53,023 nt of DNA. Origin: Nocardia cerradoensis NBRC 101014. Lineage in GTDB: Bacteria; Actinomycetota; Actinomycetes; Mycobacteriales; Mycobacteriaceae. A program made the translations under genes and the position numbers. The stretch lies in the NCBI RefSeq assembly GCF_000308535.1, contig NZ_BAFW01000174.1, positions 1 to 53,023 of the forward strand, in the 5' to 3' direction. Below, in pieces: positions 1-8,573 of this stretch (position 1 is the first letter of the stretch; the number at the start of each line of letters is the position of its first letter). The notes beneath the pieces were generated by a model. That model saw nothing but the letters and a program-made list of their open reading frames with translations, was not told the DNA's origin and ran no database searches.

Positions 1-1
1 G

Positions 2-1408
2 TCGTCCATGGCCAATGCCCTTCACACGCAAGGAGTTCGGGCCGGGGACCGGGTCGCCGCGCTGATGGACAACCGCGTGGAGCTCATCGACCTCCTGCTG
101 GGTTGCGCTTGGCTGGGAGCAGCGACGGTCCCGCTGAACGTGGCACTGCGGGGTGACGGTTTGCACCACGCGCTCCGCGAGTCCGAGGCCCGGTGGGTGC
201 TCGTCGCACCCCGCTATGCCGGACACGTCGAAGCGACCGGATACCGCGGCATGTCCTGGATCGTCGGCTCCCCGTCGGCTCCCCACAGCGATCCTGCGAC
301 GACAGCGCCACCTCGCGAACCCGCGTCGGTCGGCGATCTCGATCTCGCTGCGGTGCTGTTCACCTCGGGCACCACCGGGCTGCCGAAGGGCGTTCGCTGT
401 CCGCATGCCCAATTCCTCTGGTGGGGTGAGGGCGTCGGGCGCTCGCTCGGTCTGCGAGCCGGCGACGTCCTGTACAACTGTCTGCCACTGTTCCACACCA
501 ACGCCCTCGGCACCCTGTTCCAGGCGCTGGTGTGGCGTGGCACTTTCGTTCTCGGCGAACGGTTTTCGGCGAACGACTATTGGGCACAAGTGGAGCGGTC
601 CGGGGCCACCGTCACCTACCTGCTCGGTGCGATGGTGGCCATGCTGATCAACCGGCCGCCGGCTCCGGTCGAACGCGCCCATCGGGTTACCCGCGCGTTG
701 TCGCCCGCTACGCCGGCGCACCTGTACGTCCCGTTCCGCAACCGGTTCGGCATCGACCTCGTCGACGGGTTCGGCACCACCGAGACGAATCTGGTCATCG
801 GCTCCACGCCGGGCCGGCGCCGGGATGGGTTCATCGGCACGGTGATGGAGGGTTACGAGGTCACCGTCACGGAGGACGGACGTCCTGTCGCCGACGACAC
901 TCCCGGCGAGCTCGTGGTTCGCAGCCTGCGTCGGGGGGCGTTCGCCCTGGGCTACCTGGGTGACACCGTTCCCGAGCAGGGCGCGTGGATTCACACCGGT
1001 GACCGGGTGATACGCGCTCGCGACGGGTGGTTCCGATTCGTCGATCGCCTCAAGGACGTGATCCGCCGGCGCGGCGAGAACATCTCGGCCACCGAAGTGG
1101 AGGCCGTACTGTCCCGGCATCCGGACGTCGCGCACATCGCTGTCTTCCCGGTGCCGTCCGACCTCGCCGAGGACGAGGTCATGGCGACGATCGTGCCGCG
1201 GGAGGGGGCGGAACTCGACCCGGCCGACCTATTGCGCTTCGGCGAACAGCATCTGGCGCACTTCGCACTCCCTCGCTATGTCGATCTGGTGACGAGGCTG
1301 CCGCTCACCGAGACCGGCAAAGTGCGCAAGCAGGACTTGCGCGCTCGCGGCGTCGGCGCGAACACCTGGGACGCGGAGCACCGAGGCTTCCGGCCGACGC
1401 GCACGTGA
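2..1408 (+). CDS. Acyl-CoA/aryl-CoA ligase (AMP-forming), 5'-truncated by the window edge
   Basis: Class I adenylate-forming enzyme expected to convert a carboxylic acid to its CoA thioester through an acyl-AMP. Counting from the first in-window Met (base 8), motif A3 TSGTTGLPKG is at residues 119-128, GTTE (A5) near 257, HTGDR (A7) near 330 and the catalytic lysine region TETGKVRK near the C-terminus. The frame is open back to base 2 and the usual 40-50 N-terminal residues are missing, so the true start lies outside the window. It converges on the IclR gene with 11 bases between stops. Its place beside a ring-cleavage locus suggests activation of an acid intermediate; the substrate cannot be read from sequence. 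CaiC-like and other acyl-CoA ligases look alike here. Confidence 0.9.
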   Translation, partial: SSMANALHTQGVRAGDRVAALMDNRVELIDLLLGCAWLGAATVPLNVALRGDGLHHALRESEARWVLVAPRYAGHVEATGYRGMSWIVGSPSAPHSDPATTAPPREPASVGDLDLAAVLFTSGTTGLPKGVRCPHAQFLWWGEGVGRSLGLRAGDVLYNCLPLFHTNALGTLFQALVWRGTFVLGERFSANDYWAQVERSGATVTYLLGAMVAMLINRPPAPVERAHRVTRALSPATPAHLYVPFRNRFGIDLVDGFGTTETNLVIGSTPGRRRDGFIGTVMEGYEVTVTEDGRPVADDTPGELVVRSLRRGAFALGYLGDTVPEQGAWIHTGDRVIRARDGWFRFVDRLKDVIRRRGENISATEVEAVLSRHPDVAHIAVFPVPSDLAEDEVMATIVPREGAELDPADLLRFGEQHLAHFALPRYVDLVTRLPLTETGKVRKQDLRARGVGANTWDAEHRGFRPTRT

Positions 1409-1419
1409 GGCCGCGCGAA

Positions 1420-2316
1420 TCAGCGCCCGCACCCGTTGAACGAACACATCGCGGGACTGCAGGCCCCGGTAGGACGCGACGGCTCGCCCGGTGTATGAGT
1501 GCATCGCATCGCCTGCAGCGTCCGGGTGATGCCCACGCCCGCGGTACGCAGGGCGCCGGTGATGCGGCTGACGTTGAGCCGCGCGGTGGGACCGGTGACC
1601 GACAACGCGCCCGCCAGAACACCAGGGCCGCTGAATACCGGGACGGCGACGCTCATATATCCGAGGCGGGTCTCCTCCACCTCGACGGCCAGTTGTTCCT
1701 TGCGCATCCGCTCCAGCTGCGTGCGCAGGACTGCGACAGACATCGTGGTGCGTCTGGTGAGTGCGGTGAACCCTTGTTCCACGACCGCGTCGAACACCGA
1801 CTGCGGCGAGAACGCCAGGATCATCTTCCCGGTGGCCGTGCAGTACAGCGGCAGCCGGCCCGCGACGCGCGATTGCTGATTGAGCCCACGATGGCCGATG
1901 ATCTTCTCGATGTAGAGCACGTCGATACCGTCGCGCACCGAGAAATGAACCGTTTCCTGCGTGGCGAGCAGGAGATCCTCCATATAGGGCAGCGCCGCGT
2001 CGCGGAGAATTCGCTGCCGCGGCACCAGCTGACCGAGTTCGAACAACCGCAGACCCAGGCGGTACTTCGTCCCGGCCCGTTCCAGCAGACCCCACTCCAC
2101 GAGTTCACCCGCGAGGCGGTGCACCGATGCTTTCGCGACACCGCTGCGGCGCGCCAATTCGGTCAACGACAGATCGCTGCACTCGGTATCGAACGCGTCG
2201 AGAATCAAGCGAGCTTTGCCCAGGACCGAAGACATTTCCGTGCCTGCCTGCTGGACCGCCGCGTCGAGAGGGCCGACCGGTACGATTCCACCCGGTTCTC
2301 GTGCCGCTGTAGTCAA
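1420..2316 (-). CDS. IclR-family transcriptional regulator
   Basis: 298-residue IclR regulator with an N-terminal winged helix-turn-helix (about residues 48-80, LTELARRSGVAKASVHRL) and a C-terminal effector-binding domain (about 100-270). A TTG start is chosen because AGGAGG lies 5 bases upstream of it; MSSVLGKAR at residue 28 is a possible internal start. It is the only regulator inside region 1, so it is the natural candidate for control of the ferredoxin, transporter and ring-cleavage units. A 24-bp palindromic element lies 115-138 bases upstream of its start and recurs before three other units (see findings), which suggests autoregulation and a local regulon. The C-terminal tail of about 30 residues is longer than usual for the family. 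Confidence 0.92.
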   Translation of the reverse strand: MTTAAREPGGIVPVGPLDAAVQQAGTEMSSVLGKARLILDAFDTECSDLSLTELARRSGVAKASVHRLAGELVEWGLLERAGTKYRLGLRLFELGQLVPRQRILRDAALPYMEDLLLATQETVHFSVRDGIDVLYIEKIIGHRGLNQQSRVAGRLPLYCTATGKMILAFSPQSVFDAVVEQGFTALTRRTTMSVAVLRTQLERMRKEQLAVEVEETRLGYMSVAVPVFSGPGVLAGALSVTGPTARLNVSRITGALRTAGVGITRTLQAMRCTHTPGEPSRPTGACSPAMCSFNGCGR

Positions 2317-2430
2317 GGATGCCTCCTGATGGGTCCGGCGAGCGGAGTGTCGATACGGCCGTCCGGAGCTGCGGCCCGCTCGCCTGATAGCGCAACGCTA
2401 CGGGATTGCCGTCGAGAGAGGCACGTCACA

Positions 2431-2454
2431 CGGTCCGGTCAGTGGACCGGTTCC
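2431..2454. promoter_or_regulatory. Palindromic element, copy A (putative IclR operator)
   Basis: Arms CGGTCC and GGACCG flank a 7-base centre, followed by GTTCC. It matches copy B (4660-4683) at 23 of 24 positions and aligns without gaps to copies C (7515-7538) and D (13316-13339). It overlaps the last codons of the alpha/beta-hydrolase gene and lies upstream of the IclR gene. Confidence 0.6.
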
Positions 2455-3287
2455 ACAGTGTTTACATCCGGCCACGTGATCTCGGCGGAGGCCAAAAAGT
2501 CCCGCACCACGGAGGCCACCGCCGATGCCTCGCGCTCGAGCAGGGCGACCGTGCCGTTGTCGACCACAGCACGGCGGACGGAGCGAGCTGCCACCAACCG
2601 ATCGCTCAGAACGGGAAGGTTGGGCATCGAGAACGGATCCTTTTCCGCACCGATCAACAGCACGGGGGCGGTTACCGCACCGATGCGGTCCTCCATCCGG
2701 TACCGGGCACACGCTCGATGTCCCTCGGCCGGATCGACACCGAATGCGAGCGCGTCGCGTATGAACCGGTCCAGCAGACCGGCGACCGGCGCCGGATAGT
2801 ACGGCCGGCGCAAATCCCAGAGGGTGCGCAGATGAGTGCCGCTCTCGTTCCGCTCCGCGCGATCCACCCCTCCCGCGGCCGCATGATTCCCACGATATCG
2901 CTCATCGGTCCATGGACAAGACGACAGTAGCAGTGCGACGACGCGCTCGCCGGCGGTGACGGCCATCTCCAGAGCCACCGCCGCGCCGGTGTGATGTCCC
3001 AGAACAGCGGCGTGTTGGACGCCGAGTGCGTCCAGCAACTCACACGCCCCGCGGGCGTACAGTTCGATGGTCTGCGGGGCCGGCAGTTTCGCACTCGCAC
3101 CGAAACCCACCATATCCATTGCGAGCACGCGATATTCGCCCGCGAGCAGAGGCATCAATTCCCGGAATTCGTCCCAGGAGCGGGGAGTCTGATGGAGCAG
3201 CAGAAGGGTGGGGCCCTCCCCCTGCTCGGCATAGTGCAGCTGACCGAACGACGTATCGGCGTAGCCGAAGCGGAGTTCCGTGCCCAT
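2439..3287 (-). CDS. Alpha/beta-hydrolase-fold protein lacking catalytic Ser and His
   Basis: 282-residue protein of the MhpC-like alpha/beta-hydrolase superfamily, last gene of the unit reductase-ferredoxin-this gene. The start ATG (3287) shares one base with the ferredoxin stop (TGATG), implying translational coupling. The fold is clear: LLLLHQTPRSW (oxyanion-hole region, residues 28-38), the elbow region GHHTGA at 97-102 and a late acidic strand IGAEKD. The nucleophile position of G-x-S-x-G is His99, and the C-terminal His position reads DNGTVALLE, with Thr where the general-base His should be. The standard triad is therefore absent. It may be a non-hydrolytic enzyme (lyase, isomerase or cofactor-free oxygenase relative) or a binding protein; the substrate is unknown. 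Confidence 0.85.
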   Translation of the reverse strand: MGTELRFGYADTSFGQLHYAEQGEGPTLLLLHQTPRSWDEFRELMPLLAGEYRVLAMDMVGFGASAKLPAPQTIELYARGACELLDALGVQHAAVLGHHTGAAVALEMAVTAGERVVALLLSSCPWTDERYRGNHAAAGGVDRAERNESGTHLRTLWDLRRPYYPAPVAGLLDRFIRDALAFGVDPAEGHRACARYRMEDRIGAVTAPVLLIGAEKDPFSMPNLPVLSDRLVAARSVRRAVVDNGTVALLEREASAVASVVRDFLASAEITWPDVNTVEPVH

Positions 3288-3607
3288 CAGTACGCCGCCA
3301 CCATCGGCGTATCGACGCCGATCGCATCGATCTTCGCGGCGCCACCCGGATTGCCCACCGGCTCGGTACGGGTCGGCAGAATGTCCAGGAAGAACCTCTT
3401 GTTGTCCTCCTTGAACTCGGGCGCGGCCTTGCGGTCCACCGTGATCGCCTCGACCGGGCATGCCAATTCGCACGCACCGCAGTCGATGCACTCGTTCGGA
3501 TTGATGTACAGCTTGCGGTCGCCCTCGTAGATGCAATCGACCGGGCACTCCTCCATGCACGAGCGATCGGTGTAGTCGATACAGGCTTCGCCAATCACGA
3601 ATGCCAT
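3287..3607 (-). CDS. Seven/eight-iron bacterial ferredoxin (FdxA type)
   Basis: 106-residue soluble ferredoxin. Cysteines are at 9, 17, 21, 25, 40, 43, 46 and 50. The spacing C-x7-C-x3-C in the first half and the second motif CIDCGACELACP match the [3Fe-4S][4Fe-4S] ferredoxins common in actinobacteria. A C-terminal extension of about 45 residues follows the cluster domain. It begins two bases after the reductase stop and ends inside the next start codon, so the three genes form one unit. It probably carries electrons from the neighbouring ferredoxin-NADP reductase to an oxygenase, most simply the Rieske protein encoded at 11004-12287, which has no other electron-transfer partner in region 1. 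Confidence 0.92.
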   Translation of the reverse strand: MAFVIGEACIDYTDRSCMEECPVDCIYEGDRKLYINPNECIDCGACELACPVEAITVDRKAAPEFKEDNKRFFLDILPTRTEPVGNPGGAAKIDAIGVDTPMVAAY

Positions 3608-3609
3608 TG

Positions 3610-4617
3610 TCAGCCCTCCTGTTCGGTTGAATGCCCGGGGAAGATCTCGGCGTCCGGATCGAGGACGGCCGCAGCGTTGTTGACCGCGGTGGCGGCCTCG
3701 CCGAACCCAACCGCGATGAGCCGTACTTTCCCCGGATAGTCGGTGATGTCGCCGGCCGCGTAGACGCGGTCGACGTTGGTCTGCATTCGGGTATTCACGA
3801 CGATGTGCCGGGAATCGATCTCGAGCCCCCATTCGGTCAGCGGCCCCAGGTCCGCGGTGAAACCCAATGCGGCGATGACGGATTGCGCGGGAAGAGTTGT
3901 CGTCGACTTGTCCGCTCTGTGCGCGACATCCACTTCGGCAATCCAGCCGTTGCCGCGGACGGACGAGATGTCGGCATTGACCAGCACCCGCACCGAGCTG
4001 TCGTACACCTTTGCCACTGTCGATTTGTGCGCCCGGAACTTGTCGCGGCGATGAACCAGCGTCACGGAGTTGGCAATCGGCTCGAGATGCATCGCCCAAT
4101 CGAACGCGCTGTCACCTCCGCCCACGATGACGACGTCCTTTCCCGCGTGTTCCGACAGGTCGGGAACGAAATAGCTCAGACCCCGGCCGAGAAAATCGAG
4201 CCCCTTCGTCAACGGACGTGGCGTGAAGGTCCCGATCCCACCGGTGACGATGACCGCGCCCGCGGTGATTCTGCGGCCCGCATCGGTCGCGACAACCGCG
4301 TTACCGAAGGCGTCGTGTGTCAGCCCCAGCGCCTGCTCCCCCATCAGATAGATCGGATCGAACGGCGCAGCCTGCGCGAGCAGTCCGTCGATCAGGTCGC
4401 GGCCTTTGATCGCGGGAAATCCCGCGATGTCGAGGATGGCCTTCTCGGGATACATCGCGCTCACCTGGCCGCCCGGTTCGGCGAGCGCATCTATCACAGC
4501 GACGCGCAGACCGCGAAAACCCGCGTAGTACGCGCCGTAGAGTCCCGCCGGGCCGGCGCCGACGATGAGAATATCGACGTCGAGTTCGGCGCCGGATGCG
4601 ATGGACGATGTGTTCAC
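3610..4617 (-). CDS. Ferredoxin-NADP+ reductase, thioredoxin-reductase-like type
   Basis: 335-residue flavoprotein with two Rossmann domains: FAD site IVGAGPAGLYGAYYAG near the N-terminus and NADP site VIVGGGDSAFDWAMHLEP in the middle, with VYAAGDITDYPGK near the C-terminus as the second FAD contact. The CxxC redox pair of true thioredoxin reductases is absent, as in the YumC-type ferredoxin-NADP reductases. A GTG start at 4617 is used because no ATG fits the N-terminus. It heads the reductase-ferredoxin-hydrolase-fold unit and has a palindromic element (copy B) 43-66 bases upstream of the start. The likely job is to reduce the adjacent ferredoxin. Confidence 0.9.
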   Translation of the reverse strand: MNTSSIASGAELDVDILIVGAGPAGLYGAYYAGFRGLRVAVIDALAEPGGQVSAMYPEKAILDIAGFPAIKGRDLIDGLLAQAAPFDPIYLMGEQALGLTHDAFGNAVVATDAGRRITAGAVIVTGGIGTFTPRPLTKGLDFLGRGLSYFVPDLSEHAGKDVVIVGGGDSAFDWAMHLEPIANSVTLVHRRDKFRAHKSTVAKVYDSSVRVLVNADISSVRGNGWIAEVDVAHRADKSTTTLPAQSVIAALGFTADLGPLTEWGLEIDSRHIVVNTRMQTNVDRVYAAGDITDYPGKVRLIAVGFGEAATAVNNAAAVLDPDAEIFPGHSTEQEG

Positions 4618-4659
4618 GAGGGAAACGCTAATCCTGCTGTGGCCCTTGATAAATGAACT

Positions 4660-4683
4660 CGGTCCGGTCAATGGACCGGTTCC
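4660..4683. promoter_or_regulatory. Palindromic element, copy B (putative IclR operator)
   Basis: Near-identical to copy A (one difference in 24). It lies just upstream of the ferredoxin-reductase GTG start and downstream of the transporter-operon terminator, the position expected for a promoter or operator of the reductase-ferredoxin unit. Confidence 0.65.
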
Positions 4684-4701
4684 GATTCCCCTACGCGCGA
4701 A

Positions 4702-4740
4702 ACGGGCCCGGCGGCCACCGGAAGTGGTCGCCGGGCCCGT
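4702..4740 (-). terminator. Strong hairpin terminator of the transporter operon
   Basis: A 17-bp stem with one G-T pair (left arm begins ACGGGCCCGGCG, loop CGGAA). It lies 69 bases past the permease stop. There is no clear T run, as is common in GC-rich actinobacteria. Confidence 0.7.
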
Positions 4741-4808
4741 GGGCCGGTAGTCGCCGATGACATCTCGGCGCGGAAGATCCGCGGTTCTCCGGCCGCAATC
4801 CTTTCCGC

Positions 4809-5645
4809 CTATTTGACGCCGTACCGGGAAAGGAATTTCGCCGACAGCACCCGCAGGACCCGGTCGAAGGCGAAACCCATGATGCCCAGCACGATGATGC
4901 CGACGAACGTCCAGTCGATCCGGCCGTAGTTGCGGGCCTGCCAGATCATCGACCCGATACCGCGATCGGCGGCGACGATTTCCGCGGAGACGATGGTCAG
5001 AAAGCTGTTGCCCATCGCCAGCCGGGCTCCGGTGACGATGCCGGGAACAGCCGACGGCAGCACGACCGTCTTCATCAACTGCAGCCGGTTCGCGCCCAGG
5101 TTGGTTGCGGCTTGCAGTTTGTTCTCGGCAATCGAGACCGTGGCCGCGATCGTGCTCACCGTGACGATGAAGACAGAGGTGTAGAAGATCAGCACGACCT
5201 TGGATGTCTCGCCGATACCGAACCAGACCACCGCCAGCGTCACGAAGGCGATGGGCGGGATGAAGCGGAAGAACTCGATGTACGGATCCAGCAACTGTCG
5301 CACGAGGTCGACGCGCCCCATGAGAATTCCGATCGGGGCGCCGATCACGACGCCGAGGCTCCAGCCGAGCAGAATTCGTTGCGCCGAAGCGGAAATCGAC
5401 GTCCACAGCACACCACGCTGCGCGAGTTCGACCGCCGCCGACCACACCTCCACCGGCGACGCGATGGTCGTCGGCCCGTACCACCACGCGAGGAAGGACC
5501 AGACGGCCAGCCCCAGCACCCCCGAGGCCACCCACAGCAGCGCGGTGCGCGTCACCCGTCCCGCCGCCGCGAGCGATTTCCCCTGTGTCCGTTTTGAATT
5601 CGCGTTTCCGGCCGGTGCGGCCGGACTCTGCACAATGGCGGTCAT
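4809..5645 (-). CDS. ABC transporter permease, SsuC/TauC type
   Basis: 278-residue inner-membrane permease of the nitrate/sulfonate/taurine importer family. It has a cytoplasmic Lys/Arg-containing N-terminus of about 30 residues, then about six hydrophobic segments; the EAA-type loop contacting the ATPase is around AATNLGANRLQLMKTVVLP. Its ATG overlaps the ATPase stop (ATGA), and it ends the operon binding protein-ATPase-permease, followed by a strong hairpin. The family imports small anionic organics. With a ring-cleavage locus on one side and electron-transfer genes on the other, the cargo is probably the growth substrate or a side-chain acid of it. The specificity is not visible. Confidence 0.93.
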   Translation of the reverse strand: MTAIVQSPAAPAGNANSKRTQGKSLAAAGRVTRTALLWVASGVLGLAVWSFLAWWYGPTTIASPVEVWSAAVELAQRGVLWTSISASAQRILLGWSLGVVIGAPIGILMGRVDLVRQLLDPYIEFFRFIPPIAFVTLAVVWFGIGETSKVVLIFYTSVFIVTVSTIAATVSIAENKLQAATNLGANRLQLMKTVVLPSAVPGIVTGARLAMGNSFLTIVSAEIVAADRGIGSMIWQARNYGRIDWTFVGIIVLGIMGFAFDRVLRVLSAKFLSRYGVK

Positions 5646-6448
5646 AGCTCGTCCTCTTCGATACCTTGGTTCCGCAACGACGCCACGACCTCGGCTCGGA
5701 TGTCGTCGCGCAGCTGTTCGTACAGATCGATCACGTCCGGATGGGCGCGATCGCGGGGACGGGGCGCATCGACCTGGTAGATGCTCTTGATGCGCGCCCT
5801 CGGTCCGGCGGACATGACCACCACACGATCGGCCAGCGTCAACGCCTCGTCGATGTCATGGGTGACGAAGACGACGGTGCAGCCGGTGTGCCGCCAGATC
5901 TTGTCCAGCTCGACCTGCAGAACCTGCCGGGTCTGCGCGTCGAGTGCGCCGAACGGCTCGTCCATCAGGACCAGCGACGGCTGATTGGCCAGCACACGGG
6001 CGATTTGGACGCGCTGTCGCATCCCGCCCGACAACTGGGACGGGTATTTGTCTCCCGAATGGGGAAGGCCGACCATTGCCAGATATTCGGCCGCGATCCG
6101 CGTCTGCTCGGCCTTGTTCGCGCCGCGCATACGGGGTCCATAGGAGACGTTCTGACGTACGGTCATCCATTCGAAAAGGGCTTCCGAACTCTGGAAGACC
6201 ATTCCCGCATGGGCGTTGCTCCCTTTCACCGCCGTACCGTCACAGTAGATGTCACCAGCGGTGGGTTCGACGAACCCCGCCATGGAGGACAACAGCGTCG
6301 ACTTCCCGCAACCGCTGGGGCCGAGGAGGCAGACGAATTCCCCTTCCGCCACCGTGAGATCGATGTCCGAAACGATATCGGCGGCGCCGAAACTGATTCC
6401 TAGACCGTGGATTTCGACGGAGACGCCGTTGATTGCAGTAATACTCAT
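5642..6448 (-). CDS. ABC transporter ATP-binding protein, SsuB/TauB type
   Basis: 268-residue ATPase with all core motifs: Walker A GPSGCGKST, signature LSGGMRQR, Walker B LVLMDEPFGALD and switch VTHDIDEA. The start codon overlaps the stop of the binding-protein gene (ATGA), and its own stop overlaps the permease start, so all three subunits should be made in step. It energises uptake by the neighbouring permease and lipoprotein. The length is usual for the family. Confidence 0.95.
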   Translation of the reverse strand: MSITAINGVSVEIHGLGISFGAADIVSDIDLTVAEGEFVCLLGPSGCGKSTLLSSMAGFVEPTAGDIYCDGTAVKGSNAHAGMVFQSSEALFEWMTVRQNVSYGPRMRGANKAEQTRIAAEYLAMVGLPHSGDKYPSQLSGGMRQRVQIARVLANQPSLVLMDEPFGALDAQTRQVLQVELDKIWRHTGCTVVFVTHDIDEALTLADRVVVMSAGPRARIKSIYQVDAPRPRDRAHPDVIDLYEQLRDDIRAEVVASLRNQGIEEDEL

Positions 6449-7422
6449 TGCGCACTCTTCTTGTACCAGTCGGCGAGCATCGCCGAACGAAGATCCGGTT
6501 GCTCGGTGAGCGCACCGAGCTTCTTGTAGAAGTCGACGACCGACTGTGCCGCGGCGATATCGTCGGTGGTCAGATTCTTCACACCGAAGTCGATGTCGCG
6601 AATTGCGGTGATGGTCTGGTCCTCGGCGACGTTCACCGCCGACTTGGTTGCCGCCGCCGCGGCCGCGGGATCCGATTCGACCAGCTGCGTGGCCTTGTCG
6701 AGAACCCGGGCCACCGTCAGCGCATCGTTCTCGTGCCCGGCGAGCCACGGCTGTGTCGTGATCGCCCAGTGGTGGTAGAGCCAGTTGTAGTCCCCGGTTC
6801 TGGCAACGACGTGCCCGATACCCTGGCGCAGCGCCGCCGTGGGCCACGGCTCCCACAGCACGTAGCCGTCGATGTCGCCCCGGCCGAGTAGCGCGGGCAT
6901 GTCGGTCGGAGTGGCTTTGATCATCTTCACCGATTCCGGCCGGACGCCGTGCGCTTCGAGATATTTCTCGGTGGAGATCTGCCCCAAACCGGGAACGATG
7001 CCGAACTTCTGTCCCGCGGCCGGCGCCTCGAGTCCGTTGCGCAGAACGACTTTGATGTAGTCGCCGGAGGCTTCGTAGGAATACATCGCCCGAAGCGACG
7101 GGTTCTGACGCAATTGCGCGATCGTGGTGGTGTCGGAGCTTCCCGCTAGTTGCACCTGTCCGCTCGACAGCGCATCGACAGCCTCCCCCCCACTACCGAA
7201 TTGGACCAGGTGCACGTCCAGCCCGGCCTCCTTGAAAAGCCCTTTCTGGTCTGCGACGAAGAACGGAGCATAGGACGCATCGATGCCTACCGCGATGCGG
7301 AGCTGACCGCCCGCCGAACCTGCGGCGCCATGCGTCGCCGGTCGGCTGCACGCGCCGACTGACATCGTGACGAGTACTGCCGCCAGGAGGGCAGTGCTTC
7401 TGATTCGAGATCGCCAGGCCAT
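6445..7422 (-). CDS. ABC transporter substrate-binding lipoprotein, SsuA/NMT1-like
   Basis: 325-residue lipoprotein. The N-terminus has Arg residues, a hydrophobic stretch and the lipobox SVGAC with Cys25 as the lipidation site, so it should be anchored on the outer face of the membrane. The mature part begins LRIAVGIDASYAPFFVADQKG, here quoted only to LRIAVGIDASYAPFF, typical of the aliphatic-sulfonate/nitrate/taurine binding fold. The ATG at 7422 is used because it gives a clean signal peptide; a GTG four codons earlier is possible. It is first in the importer operon, 93 bases downstream of palindromic element C. The ligand is unknown. Confidence 0.92.
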   Translation of the reverse strand: MAWRSRIRSTALLAAVLVTMSVGACSRPATHGAAGSAGGQLRIAVGIDASYAPFFVADQKGLFKEAGLDVHLVQFGSGGEAVDALSSGQVQLAGSSDTTTIAQLRQNPSLRAMYSYEASGDYIKVVLRNGLEAPAAGQKFGIVPGLGQISTEKYLEAHGVRPESVKMIKATPTDMPALLGRGDIDGYVLWEPWPTAALRQGIGHVVARTGDYNWLYHHWAITTQPWLAGHENDALTVARVLDKATQLVESDPAAAAAATKSAVNVAEDQTITAIRDIDFGVKNLTTDDIAAAQSVVDFYKKLGALTEQPDLRSAMLADWYKKSAQ

Positions 7423-7514
7423 ATAGGGACGCACCTTCGCTGTGTGATCTGGGCCGCATTCCTGCGGAGGGTGTGAGCAACATAGCCATCTCCGAACCGG
7501 CCTGAGAATCATCT

Positions 7515-7538
7515 CGGTCCGCCGAACGGACCCGTTCG
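7515..7538. promoter_or_regulatory. Palindromic element, copy C (putative IclR operator)
   Basis: CGGTCCG, a 6-base centre, then GGACCCGTTCG. It aligns without gaps to copies A, B and D. It lies between the terminator of the upstream operon and the start of the transporter operon. Confidence 0.6.
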
Positions 7539-7634
7539 GAAGGCGTTTCCCGAGCGCAACAAACGACGGCAGAACCCGGGATCTCGGGACATCTCGGCGC
7601 AACATTTTCTCGGCGCCGGCAGTGCGCCGAACGC

Positions 7635-7677
7635 ACGGCGGGCCGGGCACGCACCGAATGCGTGACCGGCCCGCCGT
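7635..7677 (-). terminator. Hairpin terminator of the ring-cleavage operon
   Basis: A perfect 12-bp outer stem (ACGGCGGGCCGG with its complement) encloses an inner CACGCA/TGCGTG stem. It lies 18 bases after the stop of the meta-cleavage hydrolase gene and separates that operon from the transporter operon. Confidence 0.75.
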
Positions 7678-7694
7678 TTACGGGGACTGTCGAC

Positions 7695-8573
7695 TCAGGC
7701 CGACGCCTCGGCCTTGACCTTCGCCGACGCCTCGGCCAGGAATTCCAAACTCAGCGGGTTGTACCGCGCGGCCTGTTCGTGCTGCGGCCAGTGCCCGCAC
7801 TCCGGGTAGAGCTGCAGGCGCGCGCCGGGGATGTCCTCGGCCAGTTTTTTGGCTTCCGGAACGTCTCCGAACGGGTTTTCGTGGCCCCAGACGACCAGGG
7901 TGGGCGCCTGGATCCGGGCGAGCCGCTCCGGCCGCAACAGGTTGCGCTGCCGAATCTCCATCTCCTGCAGGGACAACAGATTGTGGATGTTGGCGACGAA
8001 ATCGGGCTGGTGATAGATCCGGTGACGTACTTCGACGAGTTCCTCGGTGGCGTTGACCGGGTCGTGCATCAACAACCGTAGCCGGGCGCGGGTCAGCTCG
8101 ATATCGTCGCTGCGCACCGCATCGAGAGTGGACGTCTTGATCCGTTCCATCACCACAGGATTCGCGACCGTGCCGCCTGCGGCGAGCAGCTGCAGCGACA
8201 GCACCCGCTCGGGCAGTTCGCTCGCGAGGTGGGCCGCGACCCAGCCACCGAGCGATTCGCCCACCAGATGTGCCCGCTGGATCCCCACGGCGTCGAGGTA
8301 GTCGACCAGGTGGGCCACGTAGCGCGGGATCTCGTAGGGGTAGTCCGGCTTGCCGGTGTAGCCGTGCCCGAGCATATCGATGGCGTGGCATTCGTAGTGG
8401 GGCGCGTGCGCTGGGATGTTGCGTGCGAACGCCTCGAGGTGGCCGCTGGTGCCGTGCAGGAACACGACCGCTTCCTCCCCCGCGCCGGACCGCAGTGCTC
8501 GGGTGGGCACGCCGTTCGCATCGACGGTGGTGAGGCTGAAGTCGAGTCCGGTCAGTTCGTTCCAGATTGTCAT
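7695..8573 (-). CDS. Alpha/beta hydrolase, meta-cleavage-product hydrolase type
   Basis: 292-residue hydrolase of the BphD/MhpC/HsaD group. The nucleophile elbow is GESLGG with Ser107; a late acid is in WGHENPFGD and the His in ECGHWPQHEQ, so the triad is complete, in contrast to the hydrolase-fold protein at 2439-3287. Its ATG overlaps the stop of the extradiol dioxygenase gene (ATGA), so it should act on that enzyme's ring-fission product by C-C bond hydrolysis. It is the last gene of the Rieske-peptide-M20-dioxygenase-hydrolase operon, followed by a hairpin. Confidence 0.9.
   Translation of the reverse strand: MTIWNELTGLDFSLTTVDANGVPTRALRSGAGEEAVVFLHGTSGHLEAFARNIPAHAPHYECHAIDMLGHGYTGKPDYPYEIPRYVAHLVDYLDAVGIQRAHLVGESLGGWVAAHLASELPERVLSLQLLAAGGTVANPVVMERIKTSTLDAVRSDDIELTRARLRLLMHDPVNATEELVEVRHRIYHQPDFVANIHNLLSLQEMEIRQRNLLRPERLARIQAPTLVVWGHENPFGDVPEAKKLAEDIPGARLQLYPECGHWPQHEQAARYNPLSLEFLAEASAKVKAEASA

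Noticed and set aside
1027..2799. Long plus-strand frame of 590 codons
   Set aside because: It overlaps the 3' end of the ligase gene and runs antisense through the IclR gene and part of the hydrolase-fold gene; its Arg/Pro-rich sequence has no domain.
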